Source: Drosophila miranda
Taxonomy: Eukaryota; Arthropoda; Insecta; Diptera; Drosophilidae
Direction of reading: 5' to 3'
NCBI RefSeq assembly: GCF_003369915.1
Contig: NC_046674.1
Location: forward strand, 11,904,001-11,968,000
DNA: 64,000 bases
Position numbers and translations under genes: made by a program. Positions within the stretch are counted from its first letter, which is position 1; the number at the start of each line of letters is the position of its first letter. Under the pieces are notes generated by a model that worked only from the letters and a program-made list of their open reading frames with translations, did no database searches and was not told where the DNA came from. Below, piece after piece: positions 46,195 to 56,750 of this stretch.

Positions 46195-46365
46195 CGTTAA
46201 AACCTTTTTTAGGCGAATTTCAATAGAAGCAAGTATTTAAAATAAACCAGTCAAGTAGAAAATAAGTTAATTTATCGGATAAAATTATGTGGGCAGGGCT
46301 GAGAGATTTATCTAGTTAGTAATATTCGACGGAATATCAAAAACGAGGAATATGTATAATAGAAC
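46195..46365 (+). repeat. Dispersed repeat, copy D, joined to a GGTATATTT module
   Basis: Close reverse complement of copy A: GTGGGCAGGGCTGAGAGATT, CTAGTTAGTAATATTCGACG, GAATATCAAAAACGAGGAAT. The flank TTGAATTC next to the module is also shared with copy A (6680-6700), so module and repeat appear to be one unit in both places. Confidence 0.7.
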
Positions 46366-46374
46366 TTGAATTCC

Positions 46375-46440
46375 TCGGTATATTTACGGTATATTTTTAA
46401 AATGAGACGGTATATTTTGGTATATTTCTGAGGGTCGGAG
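46375..46440 (+). repeat. GGTATATTT module
   Basis: Four units: CTCGGTATATTTACGG, GGTATATTTTTAAAATGAG, ACGGTATATTTTGG and GGTATATTTCTGAGGGTCGG. The AAAATGAGACGGTATATTT and TTTCTGAGGGTCGG strings are identical to those in the module at 19130-19235. Confidence 0.7.
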
Positions 46441-47020
46441 GGGTCTATGAAATATAGATAAATCCGCGTAACACATCATAACATCAAAACTTGAAATTTT
46501 TTTGAACAGAGTGGTTGCTGCGCGCTTTGTTGGTTTTGTCATCGAATTAAAATTATTTTTTTTGCTGTACAATATAAGTGTACAATACTCAATTTGTGCG
46601 GCAGTTTAGATGAGGTCGTGTTGCGGAATGTGCGTTTAAATATAATAAACAACAATAATACGTCATTGTGTTTCATCCGCACACGGAATAGCGAGCGTGA
46701 AACGATTCGATTTGTTTTAAAATCGGAAAAAACCACCGCGCGTTTATATTATTCAGCTAGTCGCAAGAATTTCGTCAGAATTTTTTTTGTTGCGAAATAC
46801 ATGCCGAAATCGAATTATTCCGCCTAGCAAAACGTGCCGAACGATGCGTCGTTAAATGTCAAAATAGTTAACTAACCCTGCAGGCTGCAATAAATGCCAA
46901 TCGCGCGGTAGAGCGACAGCAACCACGGTCCCACCGAAGAGTACCCCCCAATCCGAGAGGAAATTGTGATAAACGCCGCCAGTGTAAAGCAACAACAGTG
47001 AACCCCGCAATACATGCAAC

Positions 47021-49310
47021 ATGGATAACAGTGGAGTGCAGAATAACACTACATCGGCCGAGGCCGACAAAATAGTCCTCTACTCCCAGCCCGCCTCGCC
47101 AGCAGCCGCATCCATGGCCAGCCCTGCCAGAAGCAGCGGAAGCAGCATAAATCATTCCCCAGCATCTGGCAGTAGCGGCATCGATGAACGCCTGTCACCC
47201 ACGATGAATGCGGGGTCACTTTTCACGCCTAAGAAGGAGTTTCCCAGCGCCAAGATGCTGCAGACGATCCGCGAGAAGCTGCTCACGCCGGGTGGGGCCT
47301 GCGAGTTGCTGGCCCTGGGCATCGCCGCCGAGCCAACTGACCGTGGGTTGGCCGGGGAGCAGCCGGTTAAGCTGATCAAGAACCGCTACCTGATCAGTGC
47401 CCAACCTAGTCACATTTCAGCCGCTGCGGCGGCCAAAACACCTGCCTCGTATCGCCATCTCATCGATCTCACGTCCTCGAACCTCAAGTGCGTGGACGTC
47501 TTTAGCGGGGAGCAGTTCCTCTGCCGAATCATCAACGAGCCGCTGGACAAGGTGCAGCGGGCCTACTTCCAGCTGCAACAGGACGAGCTGCTGTGCCGCA
47601 GCACTATCTACGGCCACTCGCTTATCCGACCCGTGCACGACATTGTGCCGTTGTCCAAGGACCGCACCTACATCATCATTGCGCAAGCGCAGCCGGGACG
47701 CAACTATGTCGGTTGCCACACGGGCGTCTACGAGAACCTGCACACCTACATCAGGCACGAGAAGCGACTGGGCGAGGCGGAGGCGCGTGCCATCTTCCAC
47801 CAGATATGCCAGACGGTACAGGTGTGTCACCGCAACGGCATCATCCTGCGGGACCTCAAGTTGAAGCGTTTCTATTTCATCGACGAAGCCAGGTGAGTGG
47901 CTCCCCTTCCCCCCTCTTGCCCAATGTCGTGTTGCTCCAACCCTATTATCTCTCTGGCAAGACACCTTCAAATTTAAGCGCCACCATTTGCTGGCTGTGT
48001 ATGGATGGGATGGGGGGCTGCATGTGCTGCTCGGCGGCGGCAGCGGCTTATTTTGCAATTCGATGAAAACTCGTTATGCGCCGCGAGAGCTTGTTGGTGT
48101 TGGTTGTGGTGCCACAATTGTTGCTCTCGTTATTGGCCCATGTTTTTGTTGCTGCTGTCGTCGTCGACGGCGGCGGCGTCGCCGTTGTGGGTAACATTGA
48201 ACATTTAACAAGTGTTGCAATCGAATCACCAATAGGCCAACAAAAACAATTATACCCACGAATAGAGCATACACACACACCTATAGAAATGTACATATGG
48301 ATGTATACATACTGAGCGCAGTCTGCTACAGTCGTGGCGAAAATGTTGCCATCAGTTCGTATCATGGAGTACACGGAGTATTTATTTTAAGAATAATAGT
48401 ACCACCACAATGCCTTTGACTTTGTTCGCATTAGCTGACTGTTTGTGTGGCTAAATGAATGCATTTCAATTTATACATATACAGTATGTATGTATGTACA
48501 TCCATATGTATACAATCGCTGATGCAATATTGGGTAGACCCGAATAAGCAATATTTAGTAAGAGAATATTTGTACATTAATACATACAAATATATACATA
48601 CATATATGCAGATATCTGGCCTGATATCTATTAGCATAGAAATTTGCCGAGGCAGAGGTAATGGAATTTTGTTTTCTTTGCTAGAGATAACAATTTCGCC
48701 CTAATTAATGGCAAAAACAACAGATTTCGATGACGTGTTTCATTGTAAATTCTAACAGTATTGCAAGTCAGAGGTGTGATTGTACTATATGGTGATGTAT
48801 GTATGTATTTGTATGCATAGTTAACTCCGTCGAAACAGACTGCGTGTTATTTGGGTTGATTCATACATACATACATACTTATGTACGAGTATGTATACAT
48901 ACATGTTTTTCTCTAACGCCACACGCACACAAACGAATTGATATTTTAAGGTCACAATGCGGCGAGTGGCCCTGACTCTGATCTTCTGTATTTCTATACA
49001 CACAAATTGTACGTAAGCACGTATGTATGTGTGTGCATGTGCTCACGCGAAGACGCAGTTATTAGTATTTTACTCGGTATGCAGAAAACATATCCAAACA
49101 TGCTTATACATACACACATATGCTGATATATATTTATGTATTCTTTTACACGGCAACATATAAGTACTTTTGTAATGTAAATATGTATACGTATGTATGA
49201 GCACCTTGAAAAATATATACCCACATGTGTGGGTATTTTTCAAGGTGTTTCAATAATTATCTGTCGCCCGTTTTCCGTATTTTTTCGTTTGTAAATTCAC
49301 ATCGAACCGT

Positions 49311-49341
<31 letters not shown>

Positions 49342-50980
49342 CAAATACTTACTCGCTCGCTTCCCTCTCGCTCTCTTTGGCGTTGACTCTCTTCTCCGAA
49401 GACGCTCTCTGTCCGCTCACGGCACGAAAACCTTTTCCAGGCGGACGAGGTCATTTGTTGTAACTTCGAGCACTGTCAGTGGGGGAAGAGAAGAGCTAGT
49501 TTTCGAAGCTAGTTTTTGCTCAGGGTCAGCCTCGAGGTTTTCAAAATGTGCTCTTTTCTTTCCATGCTTGATACTGGATACCCATACACAGGTACAGACA
49601 CAGATGCTTCGTTGATCAATAGAGGCCTGCCGAACCAGCTGTCGCATCCCTCTCTCGTAGAGTCACTTTCAGAGGGTGTTATGATGTTCTCCAAGATATT
49701 GCAACACAGGAAACATTTACCAATCACTTAAAGAATCAACCGCTTAGTCCAGCGATTTTCATATAAATAAAATATACAAATCCTTGTTTTTGTTGCACGC
49801 ATTGTGTAACACGGAGCCGAAAAGATCGGTTTACTATTGAGGAGTAAAACTTTACGTATTTCAGTTTCACAAAATTTTGACAAAAAATACCGCCATCGGA
49901 TAACTAATCATAATATGAACGATCGATATTCAAGGGTATCAAGAGCTTCGGCCCCCGAGCTAGTCTTTCCTCTTTTTTTTTTTTTGTTTTTTTTTGCATT
50001 CAAAAGTGGGCCAATGTCAATGATGGCCGAGCCGAGGCAGTCGTTCATGGGTGTCTGGGGTCGCGAGCTTCGCTTTCGTCATCGACTGCGCTCTTGGCCA
50101 AATTCGACTCGACTTGACTCGATTCGGGGGCTGGCTGGCTGCCTTTCGACTTGTCAACGGCGTCGGCGTCGCCGATCGATTTGAGTCTTTTTCGGCATTG
50201 CGCTGGCCCCACAAAACCCAAAATCAAATCGAAGTTATGCAACGTAATGAGATTGCACATAATGTAGTGTAGAGACCGCAGATAACGTTACGGAAGAATG
50301 TAGAGATATTGGGTTTTAGTTAAAGCGTATATTGCGTTATATTCAGTTAAGTAAAACGGCAATTTTTCTCTTCTTACAGAACAAAACTGCAGTACGAATC
50401 GTTGGAGGGCTCTATGATCCTTGAAGGCGAGGACGACACACTGAGTGATAAGATCGGCTGTCCTTTATATACAGCACCGGAGCTACTGTGTCCCCAGCCG
50501 ACGTATAAGGGCAAACCAGCGGACATGTGGTCACTTGGCGTGATTCTGTACACGATGCTCGTCGGACAGTATCCATTCTACGAGAAGGCCAACTGCAACC
50601 TCATCACTGTGATCCGTCACGGCAACGTGCAGATACCCACTTCGCTCTCAAAGTCGGTGCGGTGGCTCCTGTTGTCGCTGTTACGCAAGGACTACATGGA
50701 ACGCATGACCGCCACCCACATCTTCCTGACGCCGTGGCTGCGGGAGCAGCGTGCGTTCCATCTCTATCTGCCCGTGAATGTGGAAGTGGCCGAGGATTGG
50801 GACGAAACGGGGGACAGCGATGATGCCGCTGCAGTCATCGACGAAGATGAAGGCGGGCTCTGCCACCTGGGGGATAAGCACGAGTATGCGGATATCGGTG
50901 TAGAGCCACTCGACTATACGCGCAGTACACTGCAAATGGCCCAAGCCAATGCATTGAGTGCGGACGTGGAAATGGGCTGA
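47021..50980 (+). CDS. trbl: Tribbles pseudokinase
   Basis: Pseudokinase adaptor that promotes degradation of String/Cdc25 and Slbo/C-EBP and restrains Akt. Two exons, 47021-47892 and 50380-50980, give about 490 aa. The N-terminal 110 residues are Ser/Ala-rich and probably disordered. The pseudokinase region shows ILRDLKLKRFYF in place of HRDLKxxN and IDEAR where DFG is expected, the usual Tribbles changes. It also shows GCPLYTAPELL, KPADMWSLGVILYTMLVGQYPF, and the C-lobe end TATHIFLTPWLREQ. The tail is acidic (EDWDETGDSDDAAAVIDEDE). The start is an ATG after a long leader with CAACATGG context. A 2.5-kb intron splits the domain just after DEAR. Confidence 0.95.
49202..49247. repeat. 46-base inverted repeat (hairpin)
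   Basis: CACCTTGAAAAATA..ACCCACA and TGTGGGTATTTTTCAAGGTG form a 20-base-pair stem, with a 4-base TATA bulge on the left arm and almost no loop. It lies in the tribbles intron. Confidence 0.75.
49313..49341 (+). repeat. (GA)n tract
   Basis: About 14 GA dinucleotides, a potential GAGA-factor (Trl) binding tract within the tribbles intron. It is surrounded by CTCTCG-rich sequence to 49410. Confidence 0.8.
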
Positions 50981-51275
50981 TCGACGCACCGGAAGTCCCC
51001 CACGGGTTGCTTTTATGGTGACGCTTGGAAGCAGCGTTAGCTGCTTCTCCATTCAGTTGAAGCTGAGGAAACAAAAAAGCACATGGCCTCGCCGAGTGGT
51101 GTCATGGCAATGCAATTGTGGCTATGGGTTGCTCCCACACTATTCCGGTCCGATCCGCTCCGGTTCGGGGCGCACTTAAACTGAATGCGTTCCACATCTT
51201 CCTGCAGGTGGTACTGCTAACAAAGACTTAAAGCCTCGCTTAAACTCTCTCAGACACAAGAACTCACTGCCTTCC

Positions 51276-51281
51276 AATAAA
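51276..51281 (+). terminator. Putative polyadenylation signal of tribbles
   Basis: AATAAA about 300 bases downstream of the tribbles stop codon. Further hexamer-like sites near 51595 could extend the 3' UTR. Confidence 0.4.
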
Positions 51282-53960
51282 CACGATGACGGAGATTTGT
51301 TTATGAATTCGTTCTTCGTACTCTCTCGCCTTTGTAACCGATTCTTCCTAAAACGAAAACCAACTTATGTACAATATAAACATTATAATTTTTTGTAAAC
51401 TGTTGATCTTATCAAAAGACAGTCGCCCTGATTTTTTTTTTTTTTTTGGGCTCTAAAAACATTTGTTTCCTTGTTAAAAGTGCAACGAATGCAAATTGTT
51501 ATTTATTATATAATATACTTTTTTATGTATTTCGCTTGGTCTGCCTACTATTAGAAATCTTGTAAGAAAAAATCGTGAAACCTAATAATAATACATTAAA
51601 ATTTGATCTCACCAAGAACCAAACTGACTACAAATCTATCTATATTTCTATGTTTTTCTTGGAGACAGCCAGCTTATGAACCTTGTGGAATTATATTAAC
51701 GAAAGTATACTTCGCTTGAACCTCTTTCATTTCGTATGAACATGTGGCTCGTGGAGGCTAACTTAACTATAGTTCGGCATGTAGTACATGTAGAACTTTC
51801 TAAATTTAAGTTTAATACAAAAGAACTTTATAGTTAATTTCCGCCAGATCGGATAAGATGTAGTATTATTACCTGTTGAGAGACTTTGTTTAGTTTAGGA
51901 AGATCTCGTAAATAGGCGGAGATGGAATACCGAAGGGTACCAAGAGCTTTCACTAGCTAAAGGTAACAGCTTGGAATAGTTATAGACAAATCGCAACACT
52001 TCATTATGATATGATTGGTTACTGGATTTCAAATTCATTATTTAAAAAATGATTTTTGAGATATATTCTAACTGAAAAGGTTATAAAGTTGAAATTAATT
52101 TTTTGAAGATCAATCCAGACTTTTCAGTTAAAGGTCCAACAAATTCTTGCTAAAGCTCGGGCTATTTTTTTGATTATGCATTAGGAAGGTTTTAGCAAGT
52201 TGAAGGGGGAAGAATAATAGTATTTATCATGATGGCGAACGTGACTGCCAGAGCACCATGATTACTTTTTGCCATGCAATATCAATAAACTGACGCCACT
52301 GGGGCTAACTGATATTATGAACGGCAGGGTATTTTCCTATCAACAAGATTCCCCAACACCACTGTCTTCCGACATGCCGACGTGACGAGGGGCTGCACAT
52401 GTGTGCATACTTACGGATTGTATATGTACATCGCGTGCACATGTGTGTGTGAGTGTGTGCCGACCTACCTGTGCTCGAGCACAACACTTCCATTCGTCGT
52501 CAGATTATGAAATTGCCGACTGAATGAGAACTGCGAGCGAGCTTACTGCGCAAAACGCAAAAACTGCTGACAGCGACGTCACCTTCGCACATTGTGACTC
52601 TCGAATTTCAGAGCTCAATGCCTATTCTAAGATATCAGTTATAGGTTCCAGAATGTTCAGATAATGTTAGGAAACGTAAGAAAACGTAAGCAACGAACGT
52701 ATCGTAGTTTAAGTTGGCTAGCAATTCAAAGAACGTTATGAAAACATCTGCATTGCATCTGCAGCATACATTTATCGAAATTTTATTTCTTCATTCTGGA
52801 TTCTGGCTATCCCAAATATGCAATCGTGACCATTTTCAGTAGATAGGTAGACAAAGGCCATGTCAATTCGGATTGCCATAACTAGGAACATCAGAAACAG
52901 CATCACATTTTCCCTCCTCATACGCACTATTATAGCTGGCTAAACTAACGTGAAACTCAATTCGAATTGAAAAACTTATGTGCCATAGTCTGATGTCTGT
53001 GAAATTAAAACCAGTGTAACAAACCAACAAAATTCACTTTCAAAGTTCTAACATGTAAGTGCCCTTACAACTATTAAGTAGACTAGAACCATGTCAACTA
53101 CTTTCCACGACCCCAACCTTTCAAAGCCGTTCCACTTTGTATGTAGTTTCTTTTAATAACGTTCTCTAGCTTTCCAATTTCTACACTATTTCGATTCATC
53201 CAAGTACACTTTCATTCGTACGGTATAAAAACCAATCAATTACGTGAGATTGATTTATTCGGAATTAAAGTAAAAATCTCGAACGAGATGCGATATACTT
53301 TCTAGACAGATCAAACAATTTCCACGACATTTTTTGTCAATCAAATGTTTTCTTCAGGTATTTAGCACAAGTATTTCGGCGGAGACTCGTGACTAATTGC
53401 GGAAACTGTGTACTAAATAACTGCAAACTTTTATAGTATAGGTGCACTGTACGCACAGACGCAATTATATATACAATATATATATTCGGGACCACTGTCC
53501 CCAAAATTTTCAGTTCCTCATTATTTATTTATACAGCCGGCTTACATCGACAGATGCAAATCTCTTGCGTGACGTTCTGAATTTAGTTTTTATAATTAAT
53601 ATAGGTGGTCACTCCACTCGGATATCTGAATTGAAATTTGTATTCAGATAGGGGGTATCTCTACAAAAGCCCAATCAAGCAGAAGAACTCTTGTTTTACC
53701 GACAGTCTGAATCACAAGAGTCTTGCTTACGAAATCCGGTTGCTCCTGCTCTTACAGTCTCTTAGAATTAAGCGTACTTGTACTCTTTAAGTACAGGGTA
53801 TACAAAAATGAACTCCATTTTTAATAGTACCCACAATTCAGCAAGTAACGGAATACCCTCAGCGCAATTATACAAATTTCAAACAAAAACTCGCAAATAA
53901 AATACTATCTCTTCTTTTCAACTTTTGGTATTTTTCAAGAGATTTTTTTCTTTTAGGATT

Positions 53961-53972
53961 CAGTCACACTGA
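53961..53972 (+). promoter_or_regulatory. Motif 1-type element at the FBXW4-like promoter
   Basis: CAGTCACACTGA, one mismatch from the Motif 1 consensus, on the coding strand 65 bases before the start codon. Confidence 0.5.
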
Positions 53973-54036
53973 AAACTTTATTTTGACCAAAAAATGTAAA
54001 TAAACCATATTTTTGCGTAATTCCATTGAAATTATA

Positions 54037-55373
54037 ATGAAGATCACAGATCTGAACGTTGACTGTCTTCTGGTGATTTTCAAGTATTGCTCTGAGAGCG
54101 AGTTGATGTCCCTAGGCAAGGCTAACCAGTACCTAGGAAGGATTATAGATGCTCACATTTTTTACCCACTTACGAGGGACCTGCTCTTGTGCGGCCATAG
54201 AAATGAACCTTGTGTGGAAAAAAGGTCTGAATAGTTGAATAGGATGTGGAAGCGAAGGCAGTGTCTGTTAACAGAATATCTTATCATCGTTCAGAAACAA
54301 AACGCGTCTTACTTATCATGAGAGACTTCAAGTATCGCGAAATTGGCTGAGCGGAACATACCGCGAACGTCCCTACTATCACCATGCGCATCTGTTCCCA
54401 ACGAAGTTGTGCCTCGAAAAAGACGCCTTGTACGTCACGCATGACAGATATATACGCAAATACCGGCGACCAACTACCGAAGCTCTGCCCCGATTGTTTG
54501 ACGAAGAGATCACCACTCCCACGAGAAGCGACATATCGGCCTTTGTAAAGAGGCAAGACACACTCTTTGCGGGTCGAGTCTGCGGCGCGTGCTTTTTGTG
54601 CGATGAAAATGGTATCACCGAACAGCAAATGCACCAGCCCAACGAGTATCTATACTGCGTCGACTTCATAAATGACGTATACGTCACCAGCACCGATACA
54701 TGCTGCAAGGTGTGGCAGCGTTCCCAAGAGTTTGGACTGACGCACTTTGATCTGGCCATGAAACTGCAGCATTCATTCAAGTCTCTGAAATTGAGTGCTA
54801 ATGGTGAATGGCTCTATGGGGGTCTCTACACAGACAAAGGTCGGCGTGCATTACGGGCTATCCACGTGGACAGGTAACTATTTATTTACAGACCGCTCAT
54901 TTTTCAATAATGCTGACCCGATTTGTTTCCGCAGTGGCGAGGAGGTTGTTCACAGCTCAAACACCATTTCCATATATGATCTCAAAATAAAGGATGAGCA
55001 CGTTCTTTTCACGGCCAATTTCGATACAACATTTAGAATGTTTGACCGACGCGTCGATCGAGATGTTGCCATTTGGGAGGATCCGTTCGACTCGTCTTTT
55101 TACTGCCTTGAGTACGATGGCCTGTATGCGGTGCTCTGCGGCACCAATCGACATGCCCGCGTCAATCTCTACGACATCCGAATGCCCAAATACGTGCAGT
55201 TGTTCTTTCCCGGCCGTACGCGTCAGCGGAACTGCCAGTCGCCCGTTTACAGTCTAGCCTGTGATAGCCAATATTTGTTTGTGGCCACGGACCACAATCT
55301 GCGGGTGTTCGACTTTAAGGCCAACTGCGGTGTTCGCAGGGACTATAGCCACATCTATGATTTTAATGGCTAA
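54037..55373 (+). CDS. F-box/WD-repeat protein of the FBXW4 (dactylin) type
   Basis: Predicted substrate receptor of an SCF (Skp1-Cul1-F-box) ubiquitin ligase; substrates unknown. Exons 54037-54224, 54295-54873 and 54935-55373 give about 401 aa, close to human FBXW4. Residues 3-45 are an F-box (ITDLNVDCLLVIFKYCSESE). It is followed by the family-specific segment ERLQVSRNWLSGTYRERPYY, which parallels ERVKVSQNWRLG in FBXW4. Weak WD repeats follow: YCVDFINDVYVTSTDTCCKVW, FDTTFRMFDRR, WEDPFDSSFYCLEYDG, ARVNLYDIR, SPVYSLACDSQYLFVATDHN and LRVFDF. The first intron uses the weaker donor AG|GTCTGA, but phase and homology support it. A frame from 54013 lacks an ATG. Confidence 0.85.
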
Positions 55374-56750
55374 CAAAGAACCTTGTTTTCAATTGTCAAT
55401 GGCCAAAAAATGTATAGCAGATTACCCGTAGACTTATGCACTAGATATTCACATCCAAAAAAATCGGTTAAGCGATCCTTTTTAGTTCAAAGAAAGCCAG
55501 CTAAGTAAAAGCGAATAAGGCTGTATATATGATACAAAATATAACATACAGACGGATCACTACAGATGTCTATTATTCTGAAAGAGGCCGCGTTGCACTT
55601 TAACCATTTATGTATATATATATTTTAATTGTTAACGAAGTAGAACAACAATAACACTGCTGGGGAAATTTGAAAAATACCCATAATCCAGTAGGATTAT
55701 GTGGAAGATCCCTGTAGTTGAAGCTTTGAATGAAGCGACGAATTTTTTCAGATCGTTTTTCCCAAATCTGGTTGAGATCATTTACATACGATGGGTTCCG
55801 ATGGTTTCTGCTGCATCGACAGGATTCTATGTTATCTGTACTTGTTTAAATTTGTTGGGTTGATATCTAAGCTTGCAGACCAGGTCTTACTAAAAAATAG
55901 GTGGCAAACAAATAATGCGAATATGTAGAATAATGTGAGCCGAAACACGAAATTAAGGTTAAAATATAGTTTTAGTTTCATCAAAAAAGTGTGTAAATAT
56001 TTAATGGTAAATTGTTAAAAAAAAACTATATTTTTTTAAAACAAATTTTATTGACCTGCCGACAAATTGGAACCACAAAACTTATTTGCTAAATTAGAAA
56101 CTTTAAAACATCCACTTAAAAATCATTTACACAAACGTTATGATAGAAACTTATAAGTATGCATGAATATCGTATCGTATCGTAAAGCTACATATAGACA
56201 TATGCACCTTGATGCATGTATGTAATACGTGATGTACATGGACTGTACGTTGCGCGCGAGACTTTACTTTGACTTTCAAATTGCAATTTCCTGGTCTACT
56301 TGTATTTGTAATACGTTTCCGTGAGCTATAATCTATCACTGTAGAAAATTAAACTAAAACTACCAGAAATCGTTGTAACATATGTATACTCGTATCTTAC
56401 AACGTTATGCTAGTAAAATTCACTTATGAAAGTGCACAGACACGTGCATATGTTCGTCAAATCGGTAAGGAAAGGAAAGGAAAGGAAAGGAAAGCGGAAG
56501 TTCGGCTCAGATTGGGGGCCAAAATTCGTCGTGATTTTTTTAGCAGGCACTTTTATCTATTCTGTAATTTCATGCATTTACAACTGGCGGCAACCTTGCG
56601 ATGTATAAAAACGTGTATAAACTTAAGCCGAAAAAAAATTATGTTGAATACCGAGATAATAGTCTGCAAGGGATCGATCCATTTTTCATATTTCCATTGC
56701 CCAAGTAATCTTAGGTCTACTGTACACGGAGGAACATGGTGCTACAGCGA
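55374..56750. other. Convergent 3' spacer
   Basis: 3' ends of the FBXW4-like gene and fumble. AT-rich, with no coding ORF supported. A (GGAAA)n tract, about five units, lies at 56466-56495. A minus-strand AATAAA for fumble is at 56047-56052. Confidence 0.5.
56047..56052 (-). terminator. Putative polyadenylation signal of fumble
   Basis: AATAAA on the minus strand about 700 bases past the fumble stop codon. It is a candidate only. Confidence 0.3.

Larger units (their letters stand above)
41765..47020. other. Spacer between slif and tribbles
   Basis: slif 3' UTR to about 42.2 kb. A GC-richer block follows at 42300-42460 without an ORF. Further on are microsatellites, an exon-like block at 44458-44527 (minus), an (AGAG)n tract near 45020-45055, long dispersed-repeat copy F (45105-45665), GGTATATTT modules (45885-45935, 46375-46440) and copy D (46195-46365). 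The tribbles 5' UTR/promoter probably occupies the last 400 bases. Confidence 0.5.
47893..50379 (+). other. tribbles intron
   Basis: 2.5-kb intron with GT..AG ends. It contains (CATA)n tracts (48470-48610, 48790-48905, 49100-49200), a 46-base hairpin (49202-49247), a (GA)n tract (49313-49341), and a short TTCGGCCC repeat fragment (49935-49970) followed by a poly-T run. None of its ORFs looks coding. Confidence 0.7.
50981..54036. other. Spacer between tribbles and the FBXW4-like gene
   Basis: tribbles 3' UTR to 51.3-51.6 kb, then non-coding sequence. A short TTCGGC-type repeat fragment lies at 51936-51955 and TG/CA tracts at 52400-52460. Three short GAAACGTAAG-like units lie near 52670-52700. 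A Motif 1-type site sits at 53961-53972, upstream of the next gene. Confidence 0.5.

Noticed and set aside
47397-48066. Overlapping ORFs on both strands over tribbles exon 1
   Set aside because: The GC-rich coding exon leaves alternative frames open; they are Arg-rich shadows without homology.
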